Shown here: positions 42,871-54,742 of the stretch, in pieces
How the letters are laid out: the number at the start of each line of letters is the position of its first letter
How positions within the stretch are numbered: the first letter of the stretch is position 1
DNA from: Carposina sasakii
Taxonomy: Eukaryota > Arthropoda > Insecta > Lepidoptera > Carposinidae
DNA length: 64,000 nucleotides
NCBI GenBank assembly: GCA_014607495.2
Contig: CP053163.1
Location: forward strand, 4,754,716-4,818,715
Reading direction: 5' to 3'
Notes under the pieces: model-generated
Databases searched by the model: none
What the model was told of the DNA's origin: nothing
The model's input: only the letters and a program-made list of their open reading frames with translations
Program-made: the position numbers and the translations under genes

Positions 42871-43020
42871 CTATGGATTTCCTCCTATCACTATGAGAGT
42901 GAGTGAACAGAGTGTGCATCTGTGTTTGCACACATACCTACATGTGCATTATAATTATCTTCTGCGTTTATCTCCGACGAAATTGACCACTTTGACCGAA
43001 AGATGGTCAGTAGTACATTA

Positions 43021-44639
43021 TTATTTCAAAGGGAATCGTAACCACAATCCAATTAATCATTGTATTATTATTAAGACATTTAAACATCTTTTTATCTTGA
43101 TTACAGGCTCTTATAAAATGTCGTAAAGCCTACAAAGGACTTTTCAAAAATTCTCAGCCATTCAAGTACAATAAACGGTATCAAAATAGCATTTGTTAAA
43201 AAAGCGCCCTTATCTCTCTGTAGTCTTTACTACATTATTTCGCGTATTCCCAAATGAGTTTGTGTTTCGTCTAAATTCTAGCGACACACTAAGCGGATAA
43301 TATGCGGCATTTTTTATAATATGTGTCCCTATTACCCGACTGCGCTAAAAGAAGGATTATGTTTTTCGAGTATAATGTTTGTCACATAAGGGTTGTCACA
43401 AATAAATGAGATTTTTAAAGCATTATCTAGGATCAGATGACTTACGAGTATAAGTACAAATCGAATATCCATTATTGCTGTTTCATACAAAAATTAATGA
43501 TATATTTTAATTGATATAACTCTATTGTGCCATCTTTTGAACAAATAAACTAATTTGAATTTTTATTAAACTGATCTTAAGCGGTACCTATAAACGAACA
43601 GCACAATCATGTATTCTCCTCGTTCTGCTAACATTCACAAATTAACATTGGTACACTTGCAGATAAAAAGGCTAGTGTGACCTAACACAGATTCGGAGTT
43701 ATCTGCTGCCGGATTTCCTCTTCACGCTCCCAGCTCGTCCTGGATTTGAACCGACTATCCTACCATTGGATATTACGGAAAATTTCTAACAACTATTAAA
43801 AGTAAAAAAAAAATTGTATTGCGAATCTGCTACCTGAAATTCTGTATAGAGAGGTGATGGGGAGGGAGCTATGTAGGAGATGTAGAGGTAACGCCATCTA
43901 TTTTTGGCAGTTATTTTTACTTGATTTATGAAGGTGGCTCTGCTGGAGAGCATGACACGTAGATTACTTGATACAACTTTATAATTATGTATACATAGAC
44001 ACAGGATATCATGTCGATAAGGAAAACTAAAGAGGGTTACCCATGTAGGTAATGTAATTCAAGAATATTTTCTATCTAAGAACATTCTCTACGCTTGCTT
44101 TACAGGCAGTAAGTTCTGTTGTTCTTATGTGCCAAAAATGTAGCTATATTTCGGTCTGGATGTTGCGTAAAGTACTTATTTATAGATTAAATTATTTAAT
44201 GTTACGTCGATGATTACATACATATATTTACATAGTATTTATAAAAATATTGAGAAGATATAGGTTTGTATCATAAAAGAAAATCATGAAAAAGAGAAAA
44301 CTATTTTCTAGTTCGAGTTAGTACAATAGTAGGGACATCATTGATCAGAACACACTGTGGCTGTGTACACTGTACATCGTTGAGACTGAGATCTTAACAA
44401 ACTAAACGCCGAATTAATGATCTACCAAGAAAAGTAACATTTAGATTTGCTTCACAAGAAAATGTTGGTAAATATCATACAACTACTTCATATAGATTAA
44501 TGCGATAATGTTAATTTCCAGTAGCGAGATTAATCTTATCAATGCAAAAAATATACATTTACATTGAAAATAAACTGCAACACGACTCGACAAAACTGGT
44601 TAAGTTAACTACTCACTAGTAGACTACCGAATACACGTG
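43021..44639. other. AT-rich intergenic stretch
   Basis: No gene or element recognised. Confidence 0.5.
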
Positions 44640-44797
44640 GAATGCATCTTTACTAGAATACATCAACTGCATCTCCTTCCGTTCATGTCGTAAGAGCGAC
44701 TACTCTTATCGACACGCTATCACCACGTTTAGTAGCACTGGGATCTTATTTATCATCCTGCAGTTTCGGCTACCCCATTTCGGGAGCACAGCCGTGT
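44640..44797 (-). repeat. GATGCAGCTGATGT repeat copy beside the RTE fragment
   Basis: GAATACATCAACTGCATCTC then CTTCCGTTCATGTCG, ending GGGAGCACAGCCGTGTGT. Confidence 0.62.
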
Positions 44798-44810
44798 GTA
44801 TAAGTCGTCG

Positions 44811-45347
44811 TCAGCCTATTGCAGTCCACTGCTGGACGTTGGCCTCCCCCAAAGCACGCCACATGGCTCGACTGCCAGTCGCCCTCTTTAAGTCATCGGT
44901 TCATCTGTCCGGAGGGCGCCCAACGCTACGCTTGCTGAGGCGCGGTCTCCATTTGAGAACCCGCTTACTCCACCGTCCATCGGTTCTACGACAGATGTGA
45001 CCCGTCCACTGCCCCTTCAGTTTGCTACATTTCGAGACTACGTCTGTCACCTTGGTCTTCTGCCGGATAATCTCATTTCGGACTTTGTCCATTAGCGAGA
45101 TCCCGAGCATCGACCTTTCTATAGCTCTCTGAGTGACATGCAATCGGTGGGCTAGCCCCACCGTCAGGTTCAACATCTCAGCTCCATAGGTCATGGCTGG
45201 TAGAACGCACTGATCGAACACCTTGGTTTTGAGCCATTATGGCAAGGATGACTCAAAGATATGACGCAACTTTCCAAATGTCGCCCGCCTAAGCTTCACT
45301 CTTCTGGTGATTTCCCCCTCGAAGTTGTCTTTATCCTTATCAGGCAA
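44811..45347 (-). pseudogene. RTE-like LINE reverse transcriptase C-terminus, with stops
   Basis: Minus-strand frame reads DNFEGEITRRVKLRRATFG, LRHIFESSLP, a TAA stop, WLKTKVFDQCVLPAMTYGAE, RRTDGRWSKRVLKWRPR, RSVGRPP, a TGA stop, TDDLKRATGSRAMWRALGEA and NVQQWTAIG before the natural TGA at 44813-44811, then GACGACGAC. This is the C-terminal end of RTE-type ORF2 common in Lepidoptera (family knowledge). It shows that the GCCTATTGCAGTCCACTGCTGG string scattered through the window is the coding end VQQWTAIG-stop of this element. Two internal stops make it dead. Confidence 0.85.
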
Positions 45348-45688
45348 CCTTCATTTTTCTATAAATGTAACGGGTAAAAGTATCGTAATTTCTAACCTCA
45401 GTTGTAATTTTAGTCAATCAATATAATATAAATGAAATTTTTAATTACGGTCCAGTTAGACTTAACAGTTAAATGTTCGATTGAAATACCCAGTCGAATG
45501 GAACTTATTGAGAGCTTGAAACGTCTTGCGGTTTTACTGAACTTGCTCTACCAGTTTTCGAATCTAAGTTGCTTAAATCAGTAGATTCTAGATGGGTTAG
45601 TTAGTTTTCTTATTGGCTTGCTCAAGGACATGTTTAAATATTTAACTTACAAATAAGCCGGGGATAAGGCCAGCTCTTATGCTGTATC

Positions 45689-45796
45689 AAGGTGTCTACG
45701 GCAAGGCGGGCGGCCTCATTTTGAAACAAGCTTGCCGGCGGCTTACGCCCGCCCGTGTTTCCCGCCGGGCCGGCAGCTTTGGTGTGTAGACACCTT
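45689..45796. mobile_element. GC-rich MITE with AAGGTGTCTAC inverted ends
   Basis: AAGGTGTCTACGGCAAGG at the left and GTGTGTAGACACCTT at the right, interior GCCGGCGGCTTACGCCCGCC, about 108 bp. Confidence 0.65.
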
Positions 45797-45819
45797 CACA
45801 GTCAAATCTCGGTGAATTC

Positions 45820-46215
45820 ATGTCCAACACTGCATTGGCGGCCAAGCACCAGCGGCCAGGGCGCGGCGGCCACTGTTGTTAATGGATTACTAGTGGACGC
45901 CCGCGACTCCGTCCGCGTGGACTGTAAAAAAAACTAAATGTCGAAATTATCCGGGATAAAAATATTTTCCCGGGATAAAAAGTAAACTACATATGTGTTA
46001 TTCTGATGTATATATAAGTTTCATTAATATCCATTCAGTAGTTTTTACGTGAAAGGGTAACAAACATCCATCTATACTTACATACTTTCGCGTTTATAAT
46101 ATTAGTAGGATAAGTGCGCGCTATGGCCGCTCGACATTTCGGTAACCTCGGTGGCCGCCGCGGTTTGGCCGCCCCTGTTGGGCCACAAGTGCGCTTTTGC
46201 AGCAGTGTTTTTTTT
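45820..46215. repeat. GC-rich repeat split by a Helentron
   Basis: GAATTCATGTCCAACACTGC, GCGGCCAGGGCGCGGCGGCC before and GGTGGCCGCCGCGGTTTGGC after the Helentron at 45889-46110. AACACTGC/GCAGTGTT and GAATTCAT near both outer ends suggest weak inverted ends. Confidence 0.5.
45889..46110 (-). mobile_element. Helentron-like element inside a GC-rich repeat
   Basis: ACTAGTGGACGCCCGCG at the left, TATAATATTAGTAGGA at the right (5' TCCTACTAATATTATA on minus). It splits the GC-rich unit 45820-46215. Confidence 0.82.
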
Positions 46216-47869
46216 ATCTATGAATTCCATAGTTGGCCTTGTGTACCAGTTATGCGATGTTGGAGGACAAGATGGAGTAAACTGGATAGATAAGGACAGC
46301 TTGGTATTACACAAACTGTTTCCACTTCCATCCACTTGAAAGTGTCTTTATGAGGTAGCATCCTAAATTTGAAATATATGTTGATAAGACTTATTTGAAT
46401 ATATAGGTATGTATTTATGTAGCATAGCGTTCAGGTGCGTGCTGTTTAAATCAGTGACAAGTTGCTAGCTCATCGTCTGAAAGAACGCCCCTAAATTCCT
46501 TAGTCGACTCTTACGATATGCACCTGATAGACTAAGGTCGACTTTACTTTGTATAAATATACAGGATGTAACAGAAATGTGTGAATAGAAATTAATTACG
46601 TTTGTTCAGGCAAGCTTCTTAGAATGCATTTAATTGTATCTGGCGTATTTGGAAATCAAATTTTTTACCGGTGTTCGCTCTCTAACTGTTTAGTACTCTT
46701 GTTTCTTATAATACTCGTAGCACTTTTCTATATTATCCACTTGATGCCTTTCTACCAGTATTTGGCTATATATCTCCTACCACTAACATGGATGTCGTCA
46801 GTGATCATTTAGATATCCGGCCTCCTTATATTAAAGGTAGCTGTAAGATAACCTTCATAAACCTGCAGTTTTGGCTGAACCCAACAGTGTGTATATGACG
46901 GCTTTAAGGGCTGATCAGGCATGTATTGTTCGTATAGCCCTTGGACGGGACTTATTCATTGAAGCAGAAAGAGACTGACATAATACTTGGGCGAAATTCC
47001 TGAATAGAGGGAATATTGGTAGGAAAGTAAATTTTAATACGCTTCATTACTTAAATAATGGTTAAATAGTTTTACTTCATTTATTGTAAAAGTTGTGCTA
47101 GCCTGTAATTGTGATACATAATATTATCGTGTACTCCTGTCCAACTTGTATCTTAACGGAACTGTTATGTATTATGTTGGCTTTCTAATTTAATAAATAA
47201 ATAAATAAATATAATTAAATCCAAAATAGGTAGGAAATGGCCTAGTTTGCTCATATAAATAATGAACTAAATAATTCCGTCAGCATTAAGATTTACTCTG
47301 GTCGGTATTTTTGTTTTTGTGAAATCTACACTAATGAGATGTACTTAAACCGGAAACAAATATGTTAAATTATTTGGAATTTCATGGGAGTTTATGGTTA
47401 ATCATTAAAATTTGTACTACAAAAACAATGCAGGATTAACTGGAAATAACAACCAATAGCGAGCCTGTACATACAAGAGTATAGGCCTAGGCATGATTTA
47501 TAATAACGAAAATAAACTACAACAAACACATTTATATGTCGAATTAAGCAATCAAGGTTTTAGAATCGGTAGGAGATGCAGCTGATGTATTTTAGTTAAG
47601 CCCAGCACTACGTCTTTAACAATCCTAATTCCACTTACTTTTGTACCTACATACGTTAACTTTTTAAGCAATTATGACAAAATAAACTTATGCCTTACTG
47701 AGATAAAATTTATAATATAAATGCGCCTGTTTAGTACGCAATTAACTGACGAAGCCCTTTCATTACACTAATTACTCTAACTCTCTGAAATTTGCCGCGA
47801 CTTTCGGTAATAGCTTGAAAACATTTAAATTCTTTAATGGGAATATCCAAAATATACATTTGCTCATTG

Positions 47870-48210
47870 GTTTGAGCCTGTTGTACGAAAACAGCAAATG
47901 CGGAGCGACGCGATGGCGGCGTACCGGGGCGATGAGAAGATAGTATGTATTGTTCGATCGCCCCGCCCCGCTCTCGCCCGTTTCGTGCGCGTCACCTACA
48001 TTCCATCCGACACATTCTCGTACAAGTCCATGTTCTTGTACGAGAATGTGTCGCCGCTTCGCCATCGCATCGCCCCTCCATCACTCTGTTTCGTGTCGCA
48101 GGCTCAAACATCAGCACTATTTCCTAATTTGCAGTCCTCCCGCGCCCCACTCACTTACAATTTTCGCTATCGCATTTCTTTGGCTTTGCTACTGCAAATG
48201 ACGTAATATC
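47870..48210. repeat. GC-rich foldback region with perfect 19-bp hairpin
   Basis: GTTTGAGCCTG (47872) and CAGGCTCAAAC (48100) bracket a GC-rich block. Inside, 48008-48026 and 48035-48053 (CGACACATTCTCGTACAAG) form a perfect 19-bp hairpin with an 8-nt loop. After it, TTTTCGCTATCGCATTTC...GCTACTGCAAATGACGTAAT matches 42810-42865. Confidence 0.65.
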
Positions 48211-48467
48211 TCTGCTCTTCACCTCTGAGTAGAACTGTGAAAATAGCACACACTTACCTTCCACCAGTTAACCTATTAAGTCTTACGTGGCAAAGAATGA
48301 GTTTACCGCTGCTTTTACTTGGACATTAATGCTCTTCAAGGTATTTGTCCAGGTCAACAACATCTCTGTCACCTCTATCATAGAAATTTTCTTATACACT
48401 ATCAGCTACCCACGACTTCGCCCGCGTGAGGGGGCATTGCACGCTGGGGCGGGTCATATATAACCTA

Positions 48468-48855
48468 TACAGGATGATTTTTGGTCGTCAACGTTCCCGA
48501 AAACTACGGAATCTCCTCATCATCACGATCATTTTTCTCCATGGAAGCATACCTGGGAAGTGTCTGGTTTCCAAAATATTAGGGTCCAAAGTTGAGTAAA
48601 TAGACTGCGTTTTTCTGCATAAATGCACATAGACGCGCGTAGCAGGATTTTTTCACGAAAAATAATTAATATCTGTCTATAAAAAAACTAACATAAACAC
48701 TAGACACTATAAATTTCGCACGATCAAGGAATTTAAATTTTTTTTTCAAAAAAAAAAAAAAAATTCCCAGCATTTTTTTAGCATAAACTTACTTTATTTC
48801 ATGTATAGAATACGTACCTTTCGTTAAAGGTGGCCACAAAAAAACATCCTGTATA
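48468..48855 (+). mobile_element. ~390-bp MITE, copy 5, complete reference copy
   Basis: TACAGGATGATTTTTGGTCG ... GGCCACAAAAAAACATCCTG then TATA. Terminal inverted repeats of about 17 bp (ACAGGATGwTTTTTkG). Flanking TA suggests the Tc1/mariner type (inference). No coding capacity. Confidence 0.8.
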
Positions 48856-49976
48856 TAGCTCTCCTCTATAAAAGAGCTATCTACCTCTGAAAAAAATTTC
48901 CAATTGGATCAGTAGTTCCTGAGATTAGCGTGTTCAAACAAACAAACATAAGAGACATTATGTGATATAGTCGTGAGATACTCAATAAGTTATTCAGGGA
49001 AATGGGCATCAAGGTAGATAGATCCGTGAAACTCGTTTGATCTTGCAAAATAAACAAAATGAAAGCGTTTATTTGTAGAGACAATATACGCAATAGGAGC
49101 AGTTAGCAAAAAACTTCCTTATATTCAGTTACAGACTGTTACGGTTGTAGGTACTATTTATAGGAAAAGAGTTGTTTTAGAATAACATATAAACATAGAA
49201 TCCCCTAGATCGTCGATATAATTTAAGGACTTGATCTTTTTACTGTTATTAATGGGTTTGTTTTTATTTGTTAATTTAATAATAATTTAACGGAATATTT
49301 CTATTGTTATATTGTTTTGGGCAAAGTATATTTTTTCTATCATCAGAGACTAAGGAGAACCTGAAGATTAGTAAGATACTCCAAATAGAGAATAATTTTT
49401 TTTAAACGAAAAACCGACTTCCGTACTTATGAGCCTAAACTAAGTAAAACTTTACTCGGAATGCGATCTCTTCATGGGCTCATGTATATTGTTTCTGCAA
49501 TTCTTTTTGCTCTTTACTAATTTTACACACATTCTTGAGGATTTTTCCGACGTTTCCTTTCATCATGATCAATATCATCTTTCATAACTTCAGAAATCAT
49601 TTACTAAAGACAATGGCTGTATGGGCTTTCTTTTTACATATGCCTTTCCTTCGGGAAACTATGAGCTAAAACTCGAGCTTACTAAAGTAAAATTTTGCTA
49701 AAATATATGTTACGTTATGCCATGTACGAAGTTTAGAAGGCAGATGTCAGCAAATGATTAAATCGGCCACATGACGAAAGGGCACAGAGAGAAATGACTA
49801 GGCTTCGAAATTTGACGTCTGACAATATAAGCAACATATAATTACACTCCTTCTTCCTGCCCTGTTCCCAATAATTTTTCCACTTCCTCTTACCATCACC
49901 ATCTTACTTCGGACACGGCTTAACGCAACATATAATTACACGACTTAATTTATTATCTTATTATCTCCATTTTCAT

Positions 49977-50028
49977 AAGCCTATTGCAGTCCACTACTAG
50001 ACCTAGGCCTCCCCCTGCCATGGGGGGA
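49977..50028 (-). repeat. RTE-like 3' end fragment
   Basis: AGCCTATTGCAGTCCACTAC and ACCTAGGCCTCCCCCTGCCA. Confidence 0.6.
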
Positions 50029-50044
50029 TTTTGTTACTAAAAAG

Positions 50045-50475
50045 TTCCACTATTTGTTTTTCGGCATCTCCATCATCAGACCCTCGTTTCCTTCATACTA
50101 TGTGTAGCTGACCAAAATTCTCTATAAAAATCTAAAAACCGACTACTCGTGCCTATAATATATGAGGAGATCCCTAGATTCTATCATCAGATGTTATGTT
50201 TTATATGTAGGTGATCAAAACGCTCATTAAAAGTATAAAAACAGATTACATGTGCCTACAATATTTGAGGATTGCCCTCGATTTCTCCAAGATCCCATCA
50301 TCAGATCCTGGTATGGTCAATATGGGACCAACTTGGAAGCATACCCTGACCAACTATAAAAAAAATTGAAATCGGTTCATAAATGACGGAGTTCTGAGGT
50401 AACACACATAAAAAATAAGAAAAAAAACATATTACGAATCGATAACCTCTCCTTTTTGAAGTCGGATAAAAAGGC
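50045..50475 (-). repeat. Repeat with imperfect ~115-bp tandem units
   Basis: CATCATCAGACCCTCGTTTC, CTATCATCAGATGTTATG and CCATCATCAGATCCTGGTA recur at about 110-130 bp spacing, each near GTGCCTATAATAT/GTGCCTACAATAT. The block ends at TTTTTGAAGTCGGATAAAAA. A possible inverted partner AAAAACCGACTTCC is at 49408. Confidence 0.6.
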
Positions 50476-50804
50476 AACACAAGTACCTCTATGTAGCGTA
50501 TACTTGCAAGTCTCATTGTCATCAAAGAAAATCATAGCATTACAGTAGTTTATATTTAATAACCTCGTTATATTTTATATGTAGGTATTTCTTACACTAG
50601 TTGAAAATACTAAACATTGTATATATACATACTCGTATTCGTGTATATTAAATAATATCTCTTAACGTGAAATAAAATTGTCTCAAGTAAGCATTAGTTA
50701 AATTTATATAGTTAGATAGAATACCGAATTCTTGGAAAGTTTAAAATGTTATACCTACGCTTTTATGTATTAAGAATAATATATACCTATTATTCATAAT
50801 CCTT

Positions 50805-51638
50805 TTATCCATGCCGAATATTCTCTATATCTTCCGTAAGTGGTATATGAGTAGTAATCGGCTCCAAAGCATGTACCGTTGGTGCAGCAATCGCTTCATG
50901 GGGCTTTTCGATGTTTAATAAATTGGTCTCACTATCTTTCCGCTGTCCTCTATCTTTGAAATATCCGCAAACTTTAATAATGGTGAGCAGAAACAATGCC
51001 TCAGCGCCAAGACCTAGGCAGGGCCATAGTATAGCATACTTGTCTTTGACACGCAGCTGCGTAGAGGTATTCAAACCGGTCTTAGTAGCACACCAGTATC
51101 TACCAGCATCGCTTCTCTGTGCTCCTTCTAACACAAAATCTCCACCTTCCACGCCTTGACTCGATACTTGCAAACGTCCTCTTGTAAGAGCACTTCCATT
51201 GTTTGCTTTAACATTGCTACTGAAGGTCCACTCCACGGCGGTATACGGCAAGCCTAGCAATGTACAAGTAATTGTCACGTCTTTATTTTCGTTCACAAAC
51301 GAATTGACCGGCAGCTTTGGACGGGCTATGCCACGCACTTCGATGCTATGCGTTTTATCTCCAACGCTGCAAGTATAATTCCCGTAGTCCTTTTCGACAG
51401 AGCGACCGATAACGGCTAGTTCTGCACCGCCTGCGTTAAGCTGATACCGGCCTTTAAGCTCCACAACATCTGCAAGGATTTTACCCTGTTTCTTCCATAC
51501 GTAGGCGTGGCTTGTATCACTGGGTAATGGACAATGTATCGTGAGATTTCCGCGAACATGGTACCACACTATATTTTCACATATTCCGTTTGTGATAAAG
51601 TTACAAAGAAATAGGATAAACATGGTTGGGTTAATCAT
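50805..51638 (-). CDS. Basigin (CD147)-like two-Ig-domain membrane protein, single exon
   Basis: 277 residues in one open frame. Residues 1-20 look like a signal peptide. Two Ig domains follow: Cys36-Cys90 (with YVWKK and DYGNYTC) and Cys125-Cys183 (with VEWTF and DAGRYWC). Four N-glycosylation sequons are at Asn31, 87, 147 and 190. The transmembrane segment at about 201-224 starts KDKYAILWPCLGLGAEAL; a charged Glu inside the membrane span (Glu213) and the preceding Trp-Pro are hallmarks of basigin/neuroplastin/embigin proteins, which escort monocarboxylate transporters and mediate adhesion. A 53-residue cytoplasmic tail rich in Glu, Pro and Thr lacks the usual Tyr-Glu-Lys-Arg-Arg after the membrane. 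The start MINPTM is the first Met; MFILF five codons later is an alternative. Known basigin genes are intron-containing (knowledge), so the uninterrupted frame suggests a retrocopy or intron loss (inference). Confidence 0.82.
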   Translation of the reverse strand: MINPTMFILFLCNFITNGICENIVWYHVRGNLTIHCPLPSDTSHAYVWKKQGKILADVVELKGRYQLNAGGAELAVIGRSVEKDYGNYTCSVGDKTHSIEVRGIARPKLPVNSFVNENKDVTITCTLLGLPYTAVEWTFSSNVKANNGSALTRGRLQVSSQGVEGGDFVLEGAQRSDAGRYWCATKTGLNTSTQLRVKDKYAILWPCLGLGAEALFLLTIIKVCGYFKDRGQRKDSETNLLNIEKPHEAIAAPTVHALEPITTHIPLTEDIENIRHG

Positions 51639-51714
51639 TGTACCTAATATTTCTTACAATGTCCTAAAAGTACTATTTCAAACAATATACTTACTCTCTA
51701 ACGAGAGTACTATT

Positions 51715-51722
51715 TATTTATA
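51715..51722 (-). promoter_or_regulatory. Candidate TATA box of the basigin-like gene
   Basis: TATAAATA on the minus strand, 77 bp upstream of the ATG at 51638. Spacing fits a short 5' UTR, but the DNA is AT-rich, so chance is possible. Confidence 0.35.
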
Positions 51723-51839
51723 AACCGTGTGTGTCATTAAATGTCTACTGACATATAGGTATGACATCTAACACATCAGCATGGACTTGCCTACCATGGA
51801 ACTATATAACTTACTATATAGGTACTGCAATATATTAGG

Positions 51840-52756
51840 TATAATGGGTTAGGTTAGGTTAGTTGCATGTATATACCTAACATGTTTCTTTTATTAGTTT
51901 AGTTAAAACCTAGTTTCCGTTTCACGTATTAATTTATATAGATAAAATTATCCAACGTGATGTAGCAAAATGTTACAAACTGTAATAGACTTTTATCATG
52001 GCTACCATAGAAATGTATACATGTGTCATAACGTTATAACAGTTATACATAAAACTTAATTGTTTAACTGCTACTCATATGTGAGAGTACTGTAATCCTG
52101 GCCGTAACAGTTCGTAACTAAAGCGGAAACAGCTACTACCGAACAAGCAGAACCATCGATTAGTTCCAAAGCTAATGTCATAAGGCAATAATATCTCAGA
52201 TTAATGATATACAAATAATATAGTCAATATAGTACGCCCACATAACGAACTTTACAGCGTAATAGCTGATAAAGCATGACTATATTTAAAAAAAGTACCT
52301 ACGTTTGATTTTTTGCATAGCCGTTAAATAATTTTTCGCTAGCATGTTTGTTGGCTGATTGTGATATAACTATAGGTAGGTACATATTATAATACCTATA
52401 TTCAACAATCGACCCTAAGATGGTAATACTCGTATGTAGATCACAGAATTATACGAGTAGGTACACGCCAGAGGAAGATGTAGACATTCTGAAGCCTTTT
52501 CTACTATTTTGCGGATTCGTCTAAGAAACCATATAAATTGCAGTTTTTCCCATTCCCGTGCGAATTACGGAAAATTCTTCCTTATGGGATTCTTACGTTA
52601 TACAAAGAACACAGTCTCCTAGTTTCTGGCGTCTAGGATGAGCTGTTTAGTATGTGCGTTGGTCTGTCAGTCAGTCATTTAAGGCAGCGCAATTCAATGT
52701 CTTTGTAAATCTTTGCTCTGGATTGAAAAACTCACTTTATAAGTATGTACCTATAT
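51840..52756. other. Upstream region of the basigin-like gene
   Basis: Contains a short GGTTA x3 stretch at 51847-51861 and otherwise no recognisable structure. Confidence 0.45.
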
Positions 52757-53185
52757 ACATGTATGTTTTGTGGTCGCCAACTCTTCCGAATTCTCTACTA
52801 GAAACTTCACTACAAGAAACTAAGGATTCTCCTCATTATTACGAATATTTTTCTCCATGAAAGCATGCATACCTGTGAAGTGTCTGGTTCACAAGATATA
52901 AGGTTGAGTTATTAGATTGCTTTTTTGCATTAATGTACGTAGACGCGTGTAACAAACATTTTTAAGAAAAAAAAAAGAAAAAACTAGAAACATTAACTTC
53001 GCTCACTTTCACTTGTCTAAAAAATTTAACTTCGCGCGATCAAGTGAATAAAAAAAATGTCAAATTTTTTTAAACCGTTTCCCAGAAATTTGTTATGCAT
53101 AAACTTAATTTATTTCATGTATAGAGTGCGTATTACGTAGTACGTACTCTTTGTAAATGGTGGCAACGAAAAAACATTCTGTATA
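52757..53185 (+). mobile_element. ~390-bp MITE, copy 6, diverged
   Basis: TTTTGTGGTCGCCAACTCTT, GATTCTCCTCATTATTACGA, CTCCATGAAAGCATGCATAC, ATGGTGGCAACGAAAAAACA then TTCTGTATA. Confidence 0.7.
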
Positions 53186-53481
53186 TGGATAACAGTCGAA
53201 AAGCTGCCAGGAACATTTTATACATTTTTTACTCAAACATGGCACACAGGAGTTAGTTCTTTCAAAAATGCAGTTATCTCAAAGGAGCAGTGGACTACTA
53301 AAATATTAATATTGCACCTCGCATGTTAGCTGCAGCTGACGTTGGGGTTCCGTACGCTCTAATATGAATATTTTCTATATTCGATCTTTTACAGAAAATT
53401 CATAAAGGAAGTAAAATTCGTGTTTTAGACGTTTCTAGAAAACCGGCAAAGCAAAATATCGAAGACGTATTTCGAACGCCT

Positions 53482-54261
53482 GCCCGGCTAGCACGGCCAA
53501 CGATACACGATATGATAAGTCAAGTTATCGATACCTAGCTGTCAAAATTCGATAAATATAGCCGCCATGTTGAATTTTATCGATAACGTTACACGGCACG
53601 ATACGATATGATAGATAAAATGCGAGCATGTGCATCGGTTACTATCGATAGCGCCGAACATGACCATATTTTGATGTTAAAAATATCGAATTTTGACATC
53701 AATTCAAGATATTGTTATCTATGAACATTGTAGTGCGCGATAAGCGTAGATAGGTTAGAGAAATCGAAAATACCTTTTATATTCTTTGGTTCGATAGGTT
53801 TTCAGTGATATGCTCCAAACTTAATATTTTTAATTTAGTATTTTAGTTTACTCGTTTTTAGTTTACAAAGGTAAAATAAAATGATTAGTAATTGGTATCG
53901 ATAACATTCAACATGGCGGCTCATATCTATCGTATTTTGACAGCTAGTCGATAAATAGGTTTATCGTATCGTGTTTCGCTGGTCATGTTAGAGCAGTTAA
54001 CATGACATCTGATGTCAAAAAGGAAAAAAAGAAAAAAAAAGAATGAACGACAATTGAAAAAAAAGAAAAAAAATATTTTTTGACTCTAGAAACATTTGTT
54101 TAACTTATCTCGCTCCTTATCGTATCATAACACGGGATAAATCTTAACGTAACGTATCGTTCCATTGGTCATGTTCGCGTAATAGATAATTTTGGTGGTA
54201 CAGATACGATACGAAATCCTTTATCGTATATCTACTTATCGTGGTCGTGCTAGCCCGGCTG
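53482..54261. mobile_element. CGATA-rich foldback element, long form
   Basis: Ends GCCCGGCTAGCACGGCCAAC and GTGGTCGTGCTAGCCCGGC. The interior holds four TATCGATA (53526, 53578, 53643, 53896), many ACGATACGATA strings, CATGGCGGC in both orientations, and inner ends ACATGACC/GGTCATGT that match the short copies. Confidence 0.7.
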
Positions 54262-54742
54262 GAAGGGCTACTGATAAAGAGAGAAAGCAAAGCTCACAAA
54301 GTTATAAATATTTTTTCACCAATAGGAAGTCTTTATTTAGCTTCCTTCGTGGAATGACGTGGTGAAGTCTAACCCCTATTGGTAGAAATGTTGCGATAAC
54401 TTTGCGAACTTCGCTGTCGCTCGAAAATTGTTACACATATGGCACCGAGACGTACTCATGTGAAGTCCAAAATTTAGAATAGAATAGGTTTTTCTTGGAC
54501 GATTACATATACGCAGATACAATAGCAACAATGAAACAAGACAAAAAGGGTATACTCATAGAAACCTTACATAGAAACGAAGATAGTGAAGAGCATAAGT
54601 GTAACGTGTAAGTGTAGAGTTTGTAGACTATGTAGCGAACTATGACTTGATGAACCCGTTTTGATTGGGTTTACTGCAAGAAATCTCTTTAAGAGATAAG
54701 TTGGTCTTAGTAAGTTTTCATCATGGTGTAATTTATTGTGTT

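Noticed and set aside
51847..51862. Telomere-like GGTTAGGTTAGGTTAG
   Set aside because: Only three units of the insect TTAGG repeat; too short to indicate a telomere or a fusion site.
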